Assembly (NCBI GenBank): GCA_019322735.1
Contig: JAHWIG010000005.1
Location: 1 to 34,790 of the forward strand
Reading direction: 5' to 3'
DNA: 34,790 bases
DNA from: Candidatus Woesearchaeota archaeon
GTDB taxonomy: Archaea > Nanobdellota > Nanobdellia > Woesearchaeales > BS150m-G63
A model generated the notes under the pieces. It was not told the origin of the DNA and made no database searches. It worked only from the letters and a program-made list of their open reading frames with translations. The position numbers and the translations under genes were made by a program. Shown piece after piece: positions 23,353-31,182 of the stretch. How positions within the stretch are numbered: the stretch's first letter is position 1; every line of letters starts with the position of its first letter.

Positions 23353-25110
23353 CTAAACCCCCCACACAGGATTATTCTTTCTTTTAATTATTGCAATCTC
23401 TTTTAGTATCTCAATATCTTCTTTAACTAACAATTGCTTTAATTTTTTCAACTTTTTAAAATCATTTTCAGGAATTCCAGAATAAAGAATATCCCCTTCA
23501 TTTATCTGTCTTCCAACCGTTAAACCAGGCAAAGAAATAGCAACTTGCTTTCCTTTCTCAGCCTCACTAACAGTTTCCTGCTCTGCTTGAATGCTCTTTA
23601 CCTCACTTAACACTTTGCCTTCTCTGTTCATAACAGGCATACCAGTCCTTACCATTCCTTGCAGTACATGAACACCGACTACAGCAGGATTATTCTGCCT
23701 AAACACATAACCCTTTAATAATTCAATCTTTGCAGGCATAACAACCCCTTCTAATTCTCGTCCCTCAATTCTCTTCTTCTCCTTCTCCTGCCATTCTTTG
23801 AAATCATCAATTAATTTATAGATGACATTATTAGTAATTACCTTAACCCTTCCAACATCAACACTTTCATCAATCTTGACATTAAATCCCAAAATCACAG
23901 CCTTTAATGGATCATCTTCATAATTGCTGTCTGCATCACCAATATCCTTTTTGATTATATTTCCTATGCTTGCTTTCCTAATAACGACATCACTATCTTT
24001 CAAAAGCTTAGATAAAGCTTCTAATGAACCAAGAGCATCACTCTTAACAATGACCCCCCTTATATCTGTTTCAATAACAACCTCTCCAACCTCTTTCTGC
24101 ACTTCTTCTATAACATTATCAACATCTTCTTTAGAACATGACCTGATAGGCATACCTGCAACTACACCATCAATATCAACTGCCGCCACTTTAACTCCTG
24201 CAGCAGCATAAACACCATCAACTTGTTTAAAATCACTCTTCTTATCCCTCATTTCACTCAATGGGGCTGGTTCAAGCAATACCTTTACATTTGTTACAAT
24301 AGCATTATCAATCCCGCCAATAACAATAGTATCCCCCTTCTTTAAGCAACCATCATAGATAATGACATCAAGAGTTGTACCAAATCCTTTTTCTTCTTTA
24401 ACTTCCAATATAGTCCCCTTAGCATTTCCCTTTTCATCTATCTCCAGGGACTTTTCCATATATCTCTGAGCTAATCCTGCTAATACCATCAACATCTCCC
24501 CAATACCTTCTCCAGTCTTTGCACTTACTGGAACAATTGCAACCTGTTTAGTATAATCATCAACCCTATCAAATCTCTCGCTCGTAATATCTGTTTTACT
24601 TAAACTTCCAAGAATCTCATATATTTTCTTATCAATATCTTGTCTTGTACTTTCAGTCTGAGAATTAATCTCTTGCAATATTCCACCATCAACTTTTTGC
24701 CACCCAGGAATCAAATCAAGCTTATTTGCAGCAACAATAAAAGGAGTCTTCTGATCCATAAGTATTTTAACACTTTCAACAGTCTGCGGCTTAAATCCTT
24801 CATTGATATCAACAACCAATATAGCAATATCTGCTAAGCTGCCCCCCCTTTTACGCAAGCTGGTAAAAGCTTCATGTCCAGGAGTATCAATAAACAATAA
24901 TCCAGGAATAGTCAACCCCTTTTTCAATCCCTTAAGCAAATCACCGCAAATCCTCTTTATTGCCTCAATTGGAACACTGCTTGCACCAATATGCTGTGTA
25001 ATCAATCCAGCTTCTCTCTCAACCATAGTGCTCTGTCTAATAAAATCCTGCAAACTTGTCTTTCCACTGTCCACATGCCCCAGAAATGAGACTATTGGTT
25101 TTCTTAACAT
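23353..25110 (-). CDS. infB: translation initiation factor aIF5B
   Basis: 585 residues, the normal length of the archaeal IF5B/IF2-like GTPase, which joins ribosomal subunits and stabilises initiator tRNA. The G domain has GHVDSGKTSL (11-20), IDTPGHEAF (74-82) and ANKLDL. The middle domains follow, and the C-terminal part includes AKIELLKGYVFRQNNPAVVG. No intein is seen. The start ATG at 25110 has no Shine-Dalgarno; instead a 35-base repeated element with a stem (25128-25162) lies 17 bases upstream, nearly copied in front of aEF-1beta. A TATA-like ACTATAAG near 25185 precedes it. Confidence 0.96.
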   Translation of the reverse strand: MLRKPIVSFLGHVDSGKTSLQDFIRQSTMVEREAGLITQHIGASSVPIEAIKRICGDLLKGLKKGLTIPGLLFIDTPGHEAFTSLRKRGGSLADIAILVVDINEGFKPQTVESVKILMDQKTPFIVAANKLDLIPGWQKVDGGILQEINSQTESTRQDIDKKIYEILGSLSKTDITSERFDRVDDYTKQVAIVPVSAKTGEGIGEMLMVLAGLAQRYMEKSLEIDEKGNAKGTILEVKEEKGFGTTLDVIIYDGCLKKGDTIVIGGIDNAIVTNVKVLLEPAPLSEMRDKKSDFKQVDGVYAAAGVKVAAVDIDGVVAGMPIRSCSKEDVDNVIEEVQKEVGEVVIETDIRGVIVKSDALGSLEALSKLLKDSDVVIRKASIGNIIKKDIGDADSNYEDDPLKAVILGFNVKIDESVDVGRVKVITNNVIYKLIDDFKEWQEKEKKRIEGRELEGVVMPAKIELLKGYVFRQNNPAVVGVHVLQGMVRTGMPVMNREGKVLSEVKSIQAEQETVSEAEKGKQVAISLPGLTVGRQINEGDILYSGIPENDFKKLKKLKQLLVKEDIEILKEIAIIKRKNNPVWGV

Positions 25111-25127
25111 TTTACGAGCGTTTTTTA

Positions 25128-25162
25128 GCGAGTAAAACTTGAAGAATAGAAGATTCTTCTTG
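25128..25162 (-). promoter_or_regulatory. repeated leader element, copy in front of aIF5B
   Basis: On the minus strand the element starts CAAGAAGA, holds a GAAGAAT/ATTCTTC stem, and ends TCTTCAAGTTTTACTCGC. The same start and end occur at 27725-27756 in front of aEF-1beta. It lies between a probable TATA box and the aIF5B start codon, so it is probably transcribed. Confidence 0.55.
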
Positions 25163-25265
25163 TTTTTTCATAAAAATTGTTAGTCTTATAGTACAATATT
25201 TAATCTATAATTAACAATTCACTTTTAAATATTGTTCTTTTCTATACTTTCCACAACAATAATCT

Positions 25266-25277
25266 TTTTATATTAGT
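25266..25277 (+). promoter_or_regulatory. TATA box of the small secreted protein gene
   Basis: TTTTTATATTAG lies about 50 bases before the ATG at 25320, leaving a leader of roughly 25 bases that contains the ribosome site GGGGGT (25307-25312). Confidence 0.5.
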
Positions 25278-25319
25278 TAGTATTCTAAAATAGTAACATT
25301 ACACAAGGGGGTAAGTAGA

Positions 25320-25667
25320 ATGAAAAGGGAAATCCTAGCGCTAACACTCGGTATATTTCTTTTAAGTTTTTATGTCGGCCAAGTTAGATATAATGAATAT
25401 GATCCAACTGATCAGTTCTTTATCCATACTAATTTAGTCAATAGACAGGGCACAACTGATGTTGAAAACATTAAAGTAACAGCATTATTTCCAGAACTTG
25501 GAATATTCATACCAGGTAATACTATTGACGTTAATGCAGGAGAAACAAGATCTACATTTAATTTCTTTAATGATTACAGCATTCCGCAAGGAGAACATCT
25601 TGTAAAGGTTTGCGCATCAAATGACCACATAAGGAATTGCAAATACCGATATATATCATTTAGGTAA
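25320..25667 (+). CDS. small secreted or membrane-anchored beta-rich protein
   Basis: 115 residues. Residues 5-20 (ILALTLGIFLLSFYVG) form a signal peptide or N-terminal anchor. The rest alternates in a beta pattern (NLVNRQGTTDVENIKVTALF, then TIDVNAGETRSTFNFF) and ends with two cysteines in VKVCASNDHIRNCKY. It looks like a single CARDB/immunoglobulin-like domain of a cell-surface protein. A ribosome site GGGGGT precedes the ATG by seven bases. It stands between aIF5B (divergent) and Trm1 (same strand, 35-base gap). No specific function is recognised. Confidence 0.72.
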   Translation: MKREILALTLGIFLLSFYVGQVRYNEYDPTDQFFIHTNLVNRQGTTDVENIKVTALFPELGIFIPGNTIDVNAGETRSTFNFFNDYSIPQGEHLVKVCASNDHIRNCKYRYISFR

Positions 25668-25679
25668 GTTTTTATATTC
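25668..25679 (+). promoter_or_regulatory. TATA-like box for trm1
   Basis: GTTTTTATATTC is centred about 28 bases before the trm1 ATG. No ribosome site is seen before the ATG, so a leaderless message is likely. Confidence 0.45.
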
Positions 25680-25702
25680 TTTTTTCTTTCTTTATTGTTC
25701 TC

Positions 25703-26752
25703 ATGAGTTCAAAAATGATTCAGGAAGGCGAAGCTCTGACATACATTCCAATACAAAAAAAGATATCAAAGAAACTCCCTGTATTCTATAATCCAATAAT
25801 GAAGACAAATAGAGATATCTCTATCTTATTATTAAATGCAATAAAAAGAAACAATCTACAGATATCATTACCCTTATCTGGAACAGGAATAAGGGGAATA
25901 AGATTCCTGCTTGAATTAAACAAAGACAAGATAAAACACATATACTTTAATGATTATTCAGACAAAGCAACAGCATTGATTAAAAAAAACATAAAAAAGA
26001 ACAAATTATCAACTAAAAATATCTCAATCTCAACAAAAGACGCAAATTTATTCATTTTAGATTCAAAAGGATTTGATTATATTGATATAGATCCATTTGG
26101 AACGCCAAATCCCTTTCTGGATTCAGCCATGAGGAGATTATCAAGAAAATCAATCTTAGCAGTAACCGCAACAGATACCTCTGCTTTATGCGGGTCTTAT
26201 CCCCAATCATGTTTAAGGAAATATTGGGCAAAACATCAAACAAACTCTATGATGCATGAACTCGGATTAAGGATATTAATAAGAAAAGCACAATTAGTAG
26301 CATCTCAATATGATAAAGCATTAACACCAATCTTTTCTTATTCAAAAGACCATTACATGAGAGTATTCTTTAACTGCGAAAAATCAAAAGAAGCAACAAA
26401 CAAAATACTAAAACAGCATGATTTCTTCAACAACTATGGCCCATTATGGGTTGGAGAATTATGGGATAAAAAACTAGCAGAAGATATTGCAAAATCTTCA
26501 AAAGAAGATTATGATCTGCACAAATTCCTTTCAATCATTGCTCAAGAATCAAAGATATCAACAATTGGATTTTTTAACATACATAAAATAGTAAAAGAAT
26601 ACAAACTAAAAACAATCCCCAAGAAAGAAGTATTGTTCCAAAAGATCAAATCAAAAAAGTACAATGTATCCTTAACCCATTTTAATCCAATAAGCATAAG
26701 AAGTAATATTCCGCTTAAAGTACTGATTAAATTAATAAGATCAATAAAATGA
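25703..26752 (+). CDS. trm1: tRNA (guanine26-N2)-dimethyltransferase Trm1
   Basis: 349 residues, slightly shorter than typical archaeal Trm1. It uses S-adenosylmethionine to dimethylate G26 of tRNA. SAM-site motif I is PLSGTGIRGIRFLLE (near 55-69). The family signature IDIDPFGTPNPFLDSA (127-142) and TATDTSALCGSYPQSC (153-168) with its conserved Cys are intact. The C-terminal domain shows the expected order PIFSYSKDHYMRVFF. The stop overlaps the start of the HAD-like gene by four bases, so translation is coupled. Confidence 0.95.
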   Translation: MSSKMIQEGEALTYIPIQKKISKKLPVFYNPIMKTNRDISILLLNAIKRNNLQISLPLSGTGIRGIRFLLELNKDKIKHIYFNDYSDKATALIKKNIKKNKLSTKNISISTKDANLFILDSKGFDYIDIDPFGTPNPFLDSAMRRLSRKSILAVTATDTSALCGSYPQSCLRKYWAKHQTNSMMHELGLRILIRKAQLVASQYDKALTPIFSYSKDHYMRVFFNCEKSKEATNKILKQHDFFNNYGPLWVGELWDKKLAEDIAKSSKEDYDLHKFLSIIAQESKISTIGFFNIHKIVKEYKLKTIPKKEVLFQKIKSKKYNVSLTHFNPISIRSNIPLKVLIKLIRSIK

Positions 26753-27465
26753 ATAATAAAATAGCCTTAGATTTGGATGAAGTAGTAGCAATCTTTTATG
26801 AAAAAGCATTAACAGAAGTATTTAATCCCTACTTTGGTATAGATATGCAGCCAGATGAATGGTTATCTTATCATTTAGAAGAAGTTGTAAACTCCATCTA
26901 CGGAGATAAATTAGAAAAACAAATAACAACAGAAGATTTTGACTACATTCTAAAACATCATGCAGGAGATGATTTCCTTGAACGCCTAAATCCATTACCT
27001 GGAGCAATTGAAACCATACATTTACTAGAATCAGATGGATTTGATATTAGTTATCTAACATTCAGGAGCACAAAGTTCTACAAAGACCCAGAAGGGGGCA
27101 CTAAAAAATGGATGCAAAAATATGATCTAAATCCAACAAAGGTTTATTTTACACCAGATAAATCAAGTAAGATGAATGAGCTTGGAATAAATATACTAGT
27201 AGATGACATGCCACATGCCGTCTTAGACGTTGCAAAGGGTAAAAAGGCATTACTTTTCTCCTACCCATGGAATTCAAAAACAGATAAAGACCATCTACTC
27301 AATAAAAAAACAAGAGAAGAAAAACACAACATTATAGATAAAATGGAATCAAATGAGAATATTATTAGGGTCCATAATTGGCAAGAAATTTATTATTATT
27401 TAACCAATAGCTCTTCTGACATCGATAACTTCAACAGAGTTAACGCCTTCAATACCTTTAATTGA
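26749..27465 (+). CDS. HAD-like 5'(3')-nucleotidase family protein
   Basis: 238 residues. HAD motif I reads ALDLDEVVA (6-14, Asp nucleophile plus second Asp). A cap region follows, then YLTFRST (motif II Thr) and a later INILVDDMPHAV (motif IV, tandem Asp). This arrangement fits the NT5C-type nucleotidases, which remove phosphate from nucleotides, although the substrate is not fixed by the motifs. The gene overlaps trm1 by four bases. Its last 66 bases lie opposite the 3' end of the aEF-1beta gene, so the final 20 or so residues (rich in Ser, Asn and Asp) are encoded antisense to aEF-1beta and are probably an unstructured tail. Confidence 0.75.
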   Translation: MNNKIALDLDEVVAIFYEKALTEVFNPYFGIDMQPDEWLSYHLEEVVNSIYGDKLEKQITTEDFDYILKHHAGDDFLERLNPLPGAIETIHLLESDGFDISYLTFRSTKFYKDPEGGTKKWMQKYDLNPTKVYFTPDKSSKMNELGINILVDDMPHAVLDVAKGKKALLFSYPWNSKTDKDHLLNKKTREEKHNIIDKMESNENIIRVHNWQEIYYYLTNSSSDIDNFNRVNAFNTFN

Positions 27466-27675
27466 TTCTTCAATGGGATCCAATTTCTTTTCTTCATCCA
27501 TAACAAAAATAACATTAAGGGAGTTTAATCCAAAAGCAACAGGAACTACTTCAGTCTTAATTTCGCCTTCTCCTACATTTCTAACTATGATTTCTTTTAT
27601 TTTGCCCTCAACACCCTCTAACTTAATCTCTGGACTTTTAGGCATTATCTTTAAACTCACAATAACTTGTGCCAC
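27400..27675 (-). CDS. ef1b: translation elongation factor aEF-1beta
   Basis: 91 residues, the usual archaeal length. It is the guanine nucleotide exchange factor of aEF-1alpha and carries only the C-terminal catalytic domain of the eukaryotic protein. Recognisable blocks are QVIVSLKIMPKSPE, VVPVAFGLNSLNVIFVMDE and EGVNSVEVIDVRRAIG at the end. The start is GTG at 27675, preceded by AGGAGGTT five bases upstream. An in-frame TTG farther up (27747) would add 24 residues across that ribosome site and is rejected. A 56-residue zinc-ribbon gene lies upstream on the same strand, the common archaeal pairing. Confidence 0.93.
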   Translation of the reverse strand: MAQVIVSLKIMPKSPEIKLEGVEGKIKEIIVRNVGEGEIKTEVVPVAFGLNSLNVIFVMDEEKKLDPIEESIKGIEGVNSVEVIDVRRAIG

Positions 27676-27724
27676 TTTATAACCTCCTGAAGTAAAACTT
27701 GGAGACTTGGTGTTTACAATTATT

Positions 27725-27756
27725 GCGAGTAAACCTTGAAGACGCAAATCTTCTTG
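27725..27756 (-). promoter_or_regulatory. repeated leader element, copy in front of aEF-1beta
   Basis: On the minus strand the element starts CAAGAAGATTTGCG and ends TCTTCAAGGTTTACTCGC, with a GAAGA/TCTTC stem. It is a near copy of the element before aIF5B (25128-25162). It lies in the 108-base gap between the zinc-ribbon and aEF-1beta genes, 49 bases before the GTG. A weaker partial repeat, CCAAGTTTTACTT, follows it at about 27692-27704. Confidence 0.55.
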
Positions 27757-27783
27757 CTCCTTGTTTTTACTACTTCTATTATT

Positions 27784-27954
27784 TTAAGGACCTTCAAAAT
27801 TACATTCTGGGCAGGTGTATTTTGTAGATATTTTTCTGCAATGATCGCATCTTACAATCTCGTATTTACCACAATTTGGACATTTAAAAATAGTAGATTC
27901 ACTAACATTTACAATATTTTTTTTACACCCACTACAATTTTTTCTCTCAACCAT
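27784..27954 (-). CDS. small zinc-ribbon protein (DUF1610/HVO_2753-like)
   Basis: 56 residues with four CxxC pairs: NCSGCKK (C7, C10), KCPNCGKYE (C25, C28), RCDHCRK (C36, C39) and TCPECNFEG (C48, C51). This is the two-zinc small protein family that in many archaea precedes aEF-1beta. The ATG at 27954 follows GGAGGG by two bases, a somewhat tight spacing. A longer reading frame on the opposite strand is a shadow. It is 108 bases upstream of aEF-1beta on the same strand. A role in translation or RNA binding is inferred from the neighbourhood and the family. Confidence 0.9.
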   Translation of the reverse strand: MVERKNCSGCKKNIVNVSESTIFKCPNCGKYEIVRCDHCRKISTKYTCPECNFEGP

Positions 27955-28060
27955 ATCCCTCCTGAAACAGACAACTGATATTTAAAGATTACCATTATAG
28001 CAATAGTTAAGTCCAAAGAGTTTAATCTTCTTGTTTAAAGATTTCTTATAAATGAATGAT

Positions 28061-28079
28061 CTATAGACGCCATCTATAG
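28061..28079. promoter_or_regulatory. perfect inverted repeat between divergent genes
   Basis: CTATAGA-cgcca-TCTATAG, seven bases per arm, lies between the zinc-ribbon/aEF-1beta pair (leftward) and the coiled-coil gene (rightward). It is about 40 bases upstream of the rightward TATA box. It may be an operator for either side. Confidence 0.4.
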
Positions 28080-28115
28080 TTACAAAATCTACCACCACTC
28101 TTGAGATACAAAAAA

Positions 28116-28127
28116 AATATATAAAAA
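28116..28127 (+). promoter_or_regulatory. TATA box of the coiled-coil gene
   Basis: AATATATAAAAA is centred 30 bases before the ATG at 28152. The leader would be only a few bases long. Confidence 0.6.
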
Positions 28128-28151
28128 CCCTACTCATTAATAATCATAACC

Positions 28152-30098
28152 ATGGGGGAAAAAGAGGAAACAGAAAAAGGAGGAAAAGATGATAGGGCGC
28201 TTTTCCCTCCAACTAAAAAGAAAAAAGGTAGCTTTTTCTCAAGACTATTTCATAAAAAACAGGAAAAACCAGCAGAACAGCTTCTCCAAGATGTTCCGTC
28301 AGGTAAAAAGTTTATTCTAACTACTGGTAAAAAAATAAAAAACATCCCCCAGATGATTGGTGAATTGAAAAACATAAGTGATACTGTTTTCAAAGCACAC
28401 ATTAATGAAGAAAAAAATGATGTTGCTAATTGGATAAGAGATGTCTTCAAAGATAATGATCTTGCAGATAAGATAATGAAAACAAAGAGGAAGAATAAGA
28501 TAATAAGACTTTTAGAAAAAGAGATGAAGAAAACAGAAAAAGAATTTAAAGCTATGAAAGAAAGATTACAAAAAGAAGAATTAGAAAAAACCCCCATACC
28601 ACCAACTCCACCAGAATCAAAATTACACAAGATAATCAAGCCACCAAAGTCTCCAAACAGATTAGAGGTAAAGATAACAAATCCTTCTAAAAAGATATGG
28701 GAAACAATTGCTCCACCACCCCCACCAAATGGATTCTTTAAAAAAAGAAGAATGCCATCAAAGACAAAAGCACAGCACGAAGAATTGGATAAATTAATAA
28801 CATTGAAAGAAGAGAAATCAAGGATAGATAAAAAGCGTTCAATGCTGTCTTCTAAAGAGAAATCTCTTGAAGCAAAAAACCGCAAGCTGCACGAACATGA
28901 AAAATCACATAAACGTGCCTTGGAAAATATTGAGAATATAAAGAAAGCAGCAGATCATGATGTAAGGGAAAGATTAGTTCATGTAAGGGATAAACAAAAA
29001 GAATTACAGGATTTAAGGTCAAAGGTATCACAAGAAAGAAAAAAGATTGAGGAAAAAGATGAACTCCTAGATAAATTAAGAAAAAAATATCTTGACACAA
29101 TTGCAAAGGAAAAATCATTGGAAGAAAAAGAAACTACATTGAAAAACAGAGAAGAGGATCTAAAGAAGACTAAAACAGAATTACAAAAAATTAAAGCAGA
29201 CCTGGATGAAAAATTCAAATCATTAAAATCAGAAGCCCCTAATTTAACATCAAAATGGGAATCTAATTTTACAACATTTAATAATTTAAAGCATCAATTA
29301 GAGATAAAGGAAAGAGAAATGAAACCAGTTCTATTAAGATTTGATGATGATATACAATTATTGACAAAAAAAGAATCTAATTTAATATCAAAAATAAACC
29401 GCTTGGAAAAAGATGAAAAACTCCTATCCAAAAAAGAAGATGAGGTAATAAAAAAAGTCAATAAATTGATGAAAGAAGAGAAAAAAGTAAAGAAAGATTT
29501 TACAGAGTTAAAGAAAAAAGAAAGCGAAATAGCGAAATTAGAGAAACAACTGAAAAAAGATAGTGAAAAAATAAAAAGAGTGAAAGAGATGAAGGAAAAT
29601 CTGAATAGATTAAGAACTGAGATAAATTCTGTTGAAAATCAGTTGAAAAAGAAATCAGATATTCTCCTAAATATTCCAAAAAGAGAACAGGAACTGGATA
29701 ATATAGAAGAAGAGTTATTGAGGGAAAAATTGGAAATAGATAGAAGAGACTACAAGATAAATTCAAGTAGATCAGAATTCAAACAAGAAAAGGAAAAACA
29801 AGAACAAGAGATGGAAGAAAAATTTCATAGTTATTTACAAAAAAGTTTAGCAAAGCCTGGTTTAGAACAAATCACTAAAGAAAAACCAAGAGAATACACT
29901 CATAATGAAGTATATGTTCTTATTGATAGTTGTCGCAGCTTGATTGGTTCAAAAGAGACTGATGAAGCAAAATTACTTTACAATAAGATAAGAAAAACAT
30001 TTATGAATCTCGACCTTAAAGGGACAGAAAGAGATATGTTAAAAGATACAATTAAGGAATTATATCAGCAGATAAATATTTCAGCTATAGCTCAATAG
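28152..30098 (+). CDS. long coiled-coil protein with N-terminal DUF5752-like domain
   Basis: 648 residues, very rich in Lys and Glu. Residues 1-45 are basic and disordered. Residues 50-127 repeat the DUF5752-like pattern of the small membrane protein at 14744: GKKFILTTGKKIKNIPQMIG, VFKAHINEEKNDVANWIRDV and a basic KRKNKIIRLLEK. A proline-rich linker follows (TPIPPTPPE, APPPPPNG), then a coiled coil from about 215 to 565. The last 75 residues form a helical domain (HNEVYVLIDSCRSLIGSKET, DEAKLLYNKIRKTFMNLDL). No membrane segment is seen, so it is cytoplasmic. It looks like a scaffold or filament-forming protein; no reaction can be named. Its last 14 bases overlap the convergent rtcA gene. Confidence 0.8.
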   Translation: MGEKEETEKGGKDDRALFPPTKKKKGSFFSRLFHKKQEKPAEQLLQDVPSGKKFILTTGKKIKNIPQMIGELKNISDTVFKAHINEEKNDVANWIRDVFKDNDLADKIMKTKRKNKIIRLLEKEMKKTEKEFKAMKERLQKEELEKTPIPPTPPESKLHKIIKPPKSPNRLEVKITNPSKKIWETIAPPPPPNGFFKKRRMPSKTKAQHEELDKLITLKEEKSRIDKKRSMLSSKEKSLEAKNRKLHEHEKSHKRALENIENIKKAADHDVRERLVHVRDKQKELQDLRSKVSQERKKIEEKDELLDKLRKKYLDTIAKEKSLEEKETTLKNREEDLKKTKTELQKIKADLDEKFKSLKSEAPNLTSKWESNFTTFNNLKHQLEIKEREMKPVLLRFDDDIQLLTKKESNLISKINRLEKDEKLLSKKEDEVIKKVNKLMKEEKKVKKDFTELKKKESEIAKLEKQLKKDSEKIKRVKEMKENLNRLRTEINSVENQLKKKSDILLNIPKREQELDNIEEELLREKLEIDRRDYKINSSRSEFKQEKEKQEQEMEEKFHSYLQKSLAKPGLEQITKEKPREYTHNEVYVLIDSCRSLIGSKETDEAKLLYNKIRKTFMNLDLKGTERDMLKDTIKELYQQINISAIAQ

Positions 30099-31146
30099 TC
30101 TTATTTTTAATTGAAAAATTTTCTCCTAAGAATTTCTCAACAACATAGATATTACTCTTTGTATGCATAGTTATCTCTGATGTTTTTATTCTTCCTTTAA
30201 TTAACCCAAGAAACGGAATCAAATTATCTGCCATATTCTTATCAACAGCGGCATTACTTTCAATTTCTTTCATTAATGTTTCTGCTGCTTCTTTTCCAAC
30301 AATCTCTGCTTTCTTTCCTTTCTCACCTAATGAATCTGCCCCAATAATCGTCTTTTCATTGTTATCAAATATTGCCAACAATGTGATAACAGACCCAATG
30401 CTTAAACTATCGCTGTATTCAGTTCTTATTTTTATTGGAACTCCAAATTTAGATAATACATGCTTAGCAGACATTGCCTGTCTTTCAGATACACGTGATT
30501 TCTCTAATTCTTTAGCAGCATTAGAGACCCCTTTGATATAAACAATATTTCCCCTCCCAACAAGATCAATTTCTTTCTCATTCTCTCTTAAATACTTCAA
30601 AAAATCTTTAAAATCCTCAAAATCATTAATATCATATCTTGATTTAATAAATATATCAACTAATCCTCCTCCTTTTGGATAATAACCTCTTTTTTTTAAT
30701 TTAAGTTCAATATCTGCATATCTTCTTACTATTGGTAAAAAGACATCATTAAGATAATCAATAGGCATACTCCACTTAACATCTGTACCCCCTTTAATTG
30801 TAACTCTTGTCTTTTTTCCACTAAATATTGCAGGGATTAACAAACTTTGCAATAACAAGGTAATAGAACCAGCAGTTCCTATATCTATTGATATAGTTTT
30901 TCCACATATCTTGCCAGGAATATATTCTAATTTATCTGATCCAAGTTCTGCATACTTTGTCTTGGCATTGCATAACTTCTCCAATGCTTTAATTCCATAG
31001 AGATGTTGTGCCTTTAATCCTGACTGTTTCCTTCCCGATCTTATTTTATCCACAACAAATGGCTTTCCAGTCAAAGTAGATAAAGCTAAAGCAGTCCTGA
31101 CTATCTGTCCGCCACCTTCTAAATAACTACCATCTAATTTAATCAT
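30085..31146 (-). CDS. rtcA: RNA 3'-terminal phosphate cyclase
   Basis: 353 residues, the normal length. It converts a 3'-phosphate RNA end to a 2',3'-cyclic phosphate using ATP, through a covalent AMP-histidine. Visible family blocks are LDGSYLEGGGQIVRTALALS (4-23), RSGRKQSGLKAQHL, PKGGGLVDI (155-163 region), GADSLGEKGKKAEIVG and the C-terminal TMHTKSNIYVVEKFLG, whose His is the adenylylation site. All are intact. It begins with ATG just before an AT-rich gap. It overlaps the convergent coiled-coil gene by 14 bases. No RtcB or other RNA repair gene is next to it. Confidence 0.95.
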   Translation of the reverse strand: MIKLDGSYLEGGGQIVRTALALSTLTGKPFVVDKIRSGRKQSGLKAQHLYGIKALEKLCNAKTKYAELGSDKLEYIPGKICGKTISIDIGTAGSITLLLQSLLIPAIFSGKKTRVTIKGGTDVKWSMPIDYLNDVFLPIVRRYADIELKLKKRGYYPKGGGLVDIFIKSRYDINDFEDFKDFLKYLRENEKEIDLVGRGNIVYIKGVSNAAKELEKSRVSERQAMSAKHVLSKFGVPIKIRTEYSDSLSIGSVITLLAIFDNNEKTIIGADSLGEKGKKAEIVGKEAAETLMKEIESNAAVDKNMADNLIPFLGLIKGRIKTSEITMHTKSNIYVVEKFLGENFSIKNKTIEL

Positions 31147-31182
31147 AAAAAAATAAAAAAGAAAAAGAGTATAAAAAACTTA

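Noticed and set aside
27676..27747. A 24-residue extension of aEF-1beta
   Set aside because: It crosses a strong ribosome site (AGGAGGTT) that serves the GTG at 27675, and known family members start there.
27736..27978. An 80-codon rightward open frame
   Set aside because: It is the complement of the zinc-ribbon gene, whose four CxxC pairs and ribosome site make the minus strand the coding one.
28250..29766. Several leftward open frames opposite the coiled-coil gene, rich in Phe, Leu and Ser
   Set aside because: They are antisense images of Lys/Glu-rich coding sequence; no starts with ribosome sites.
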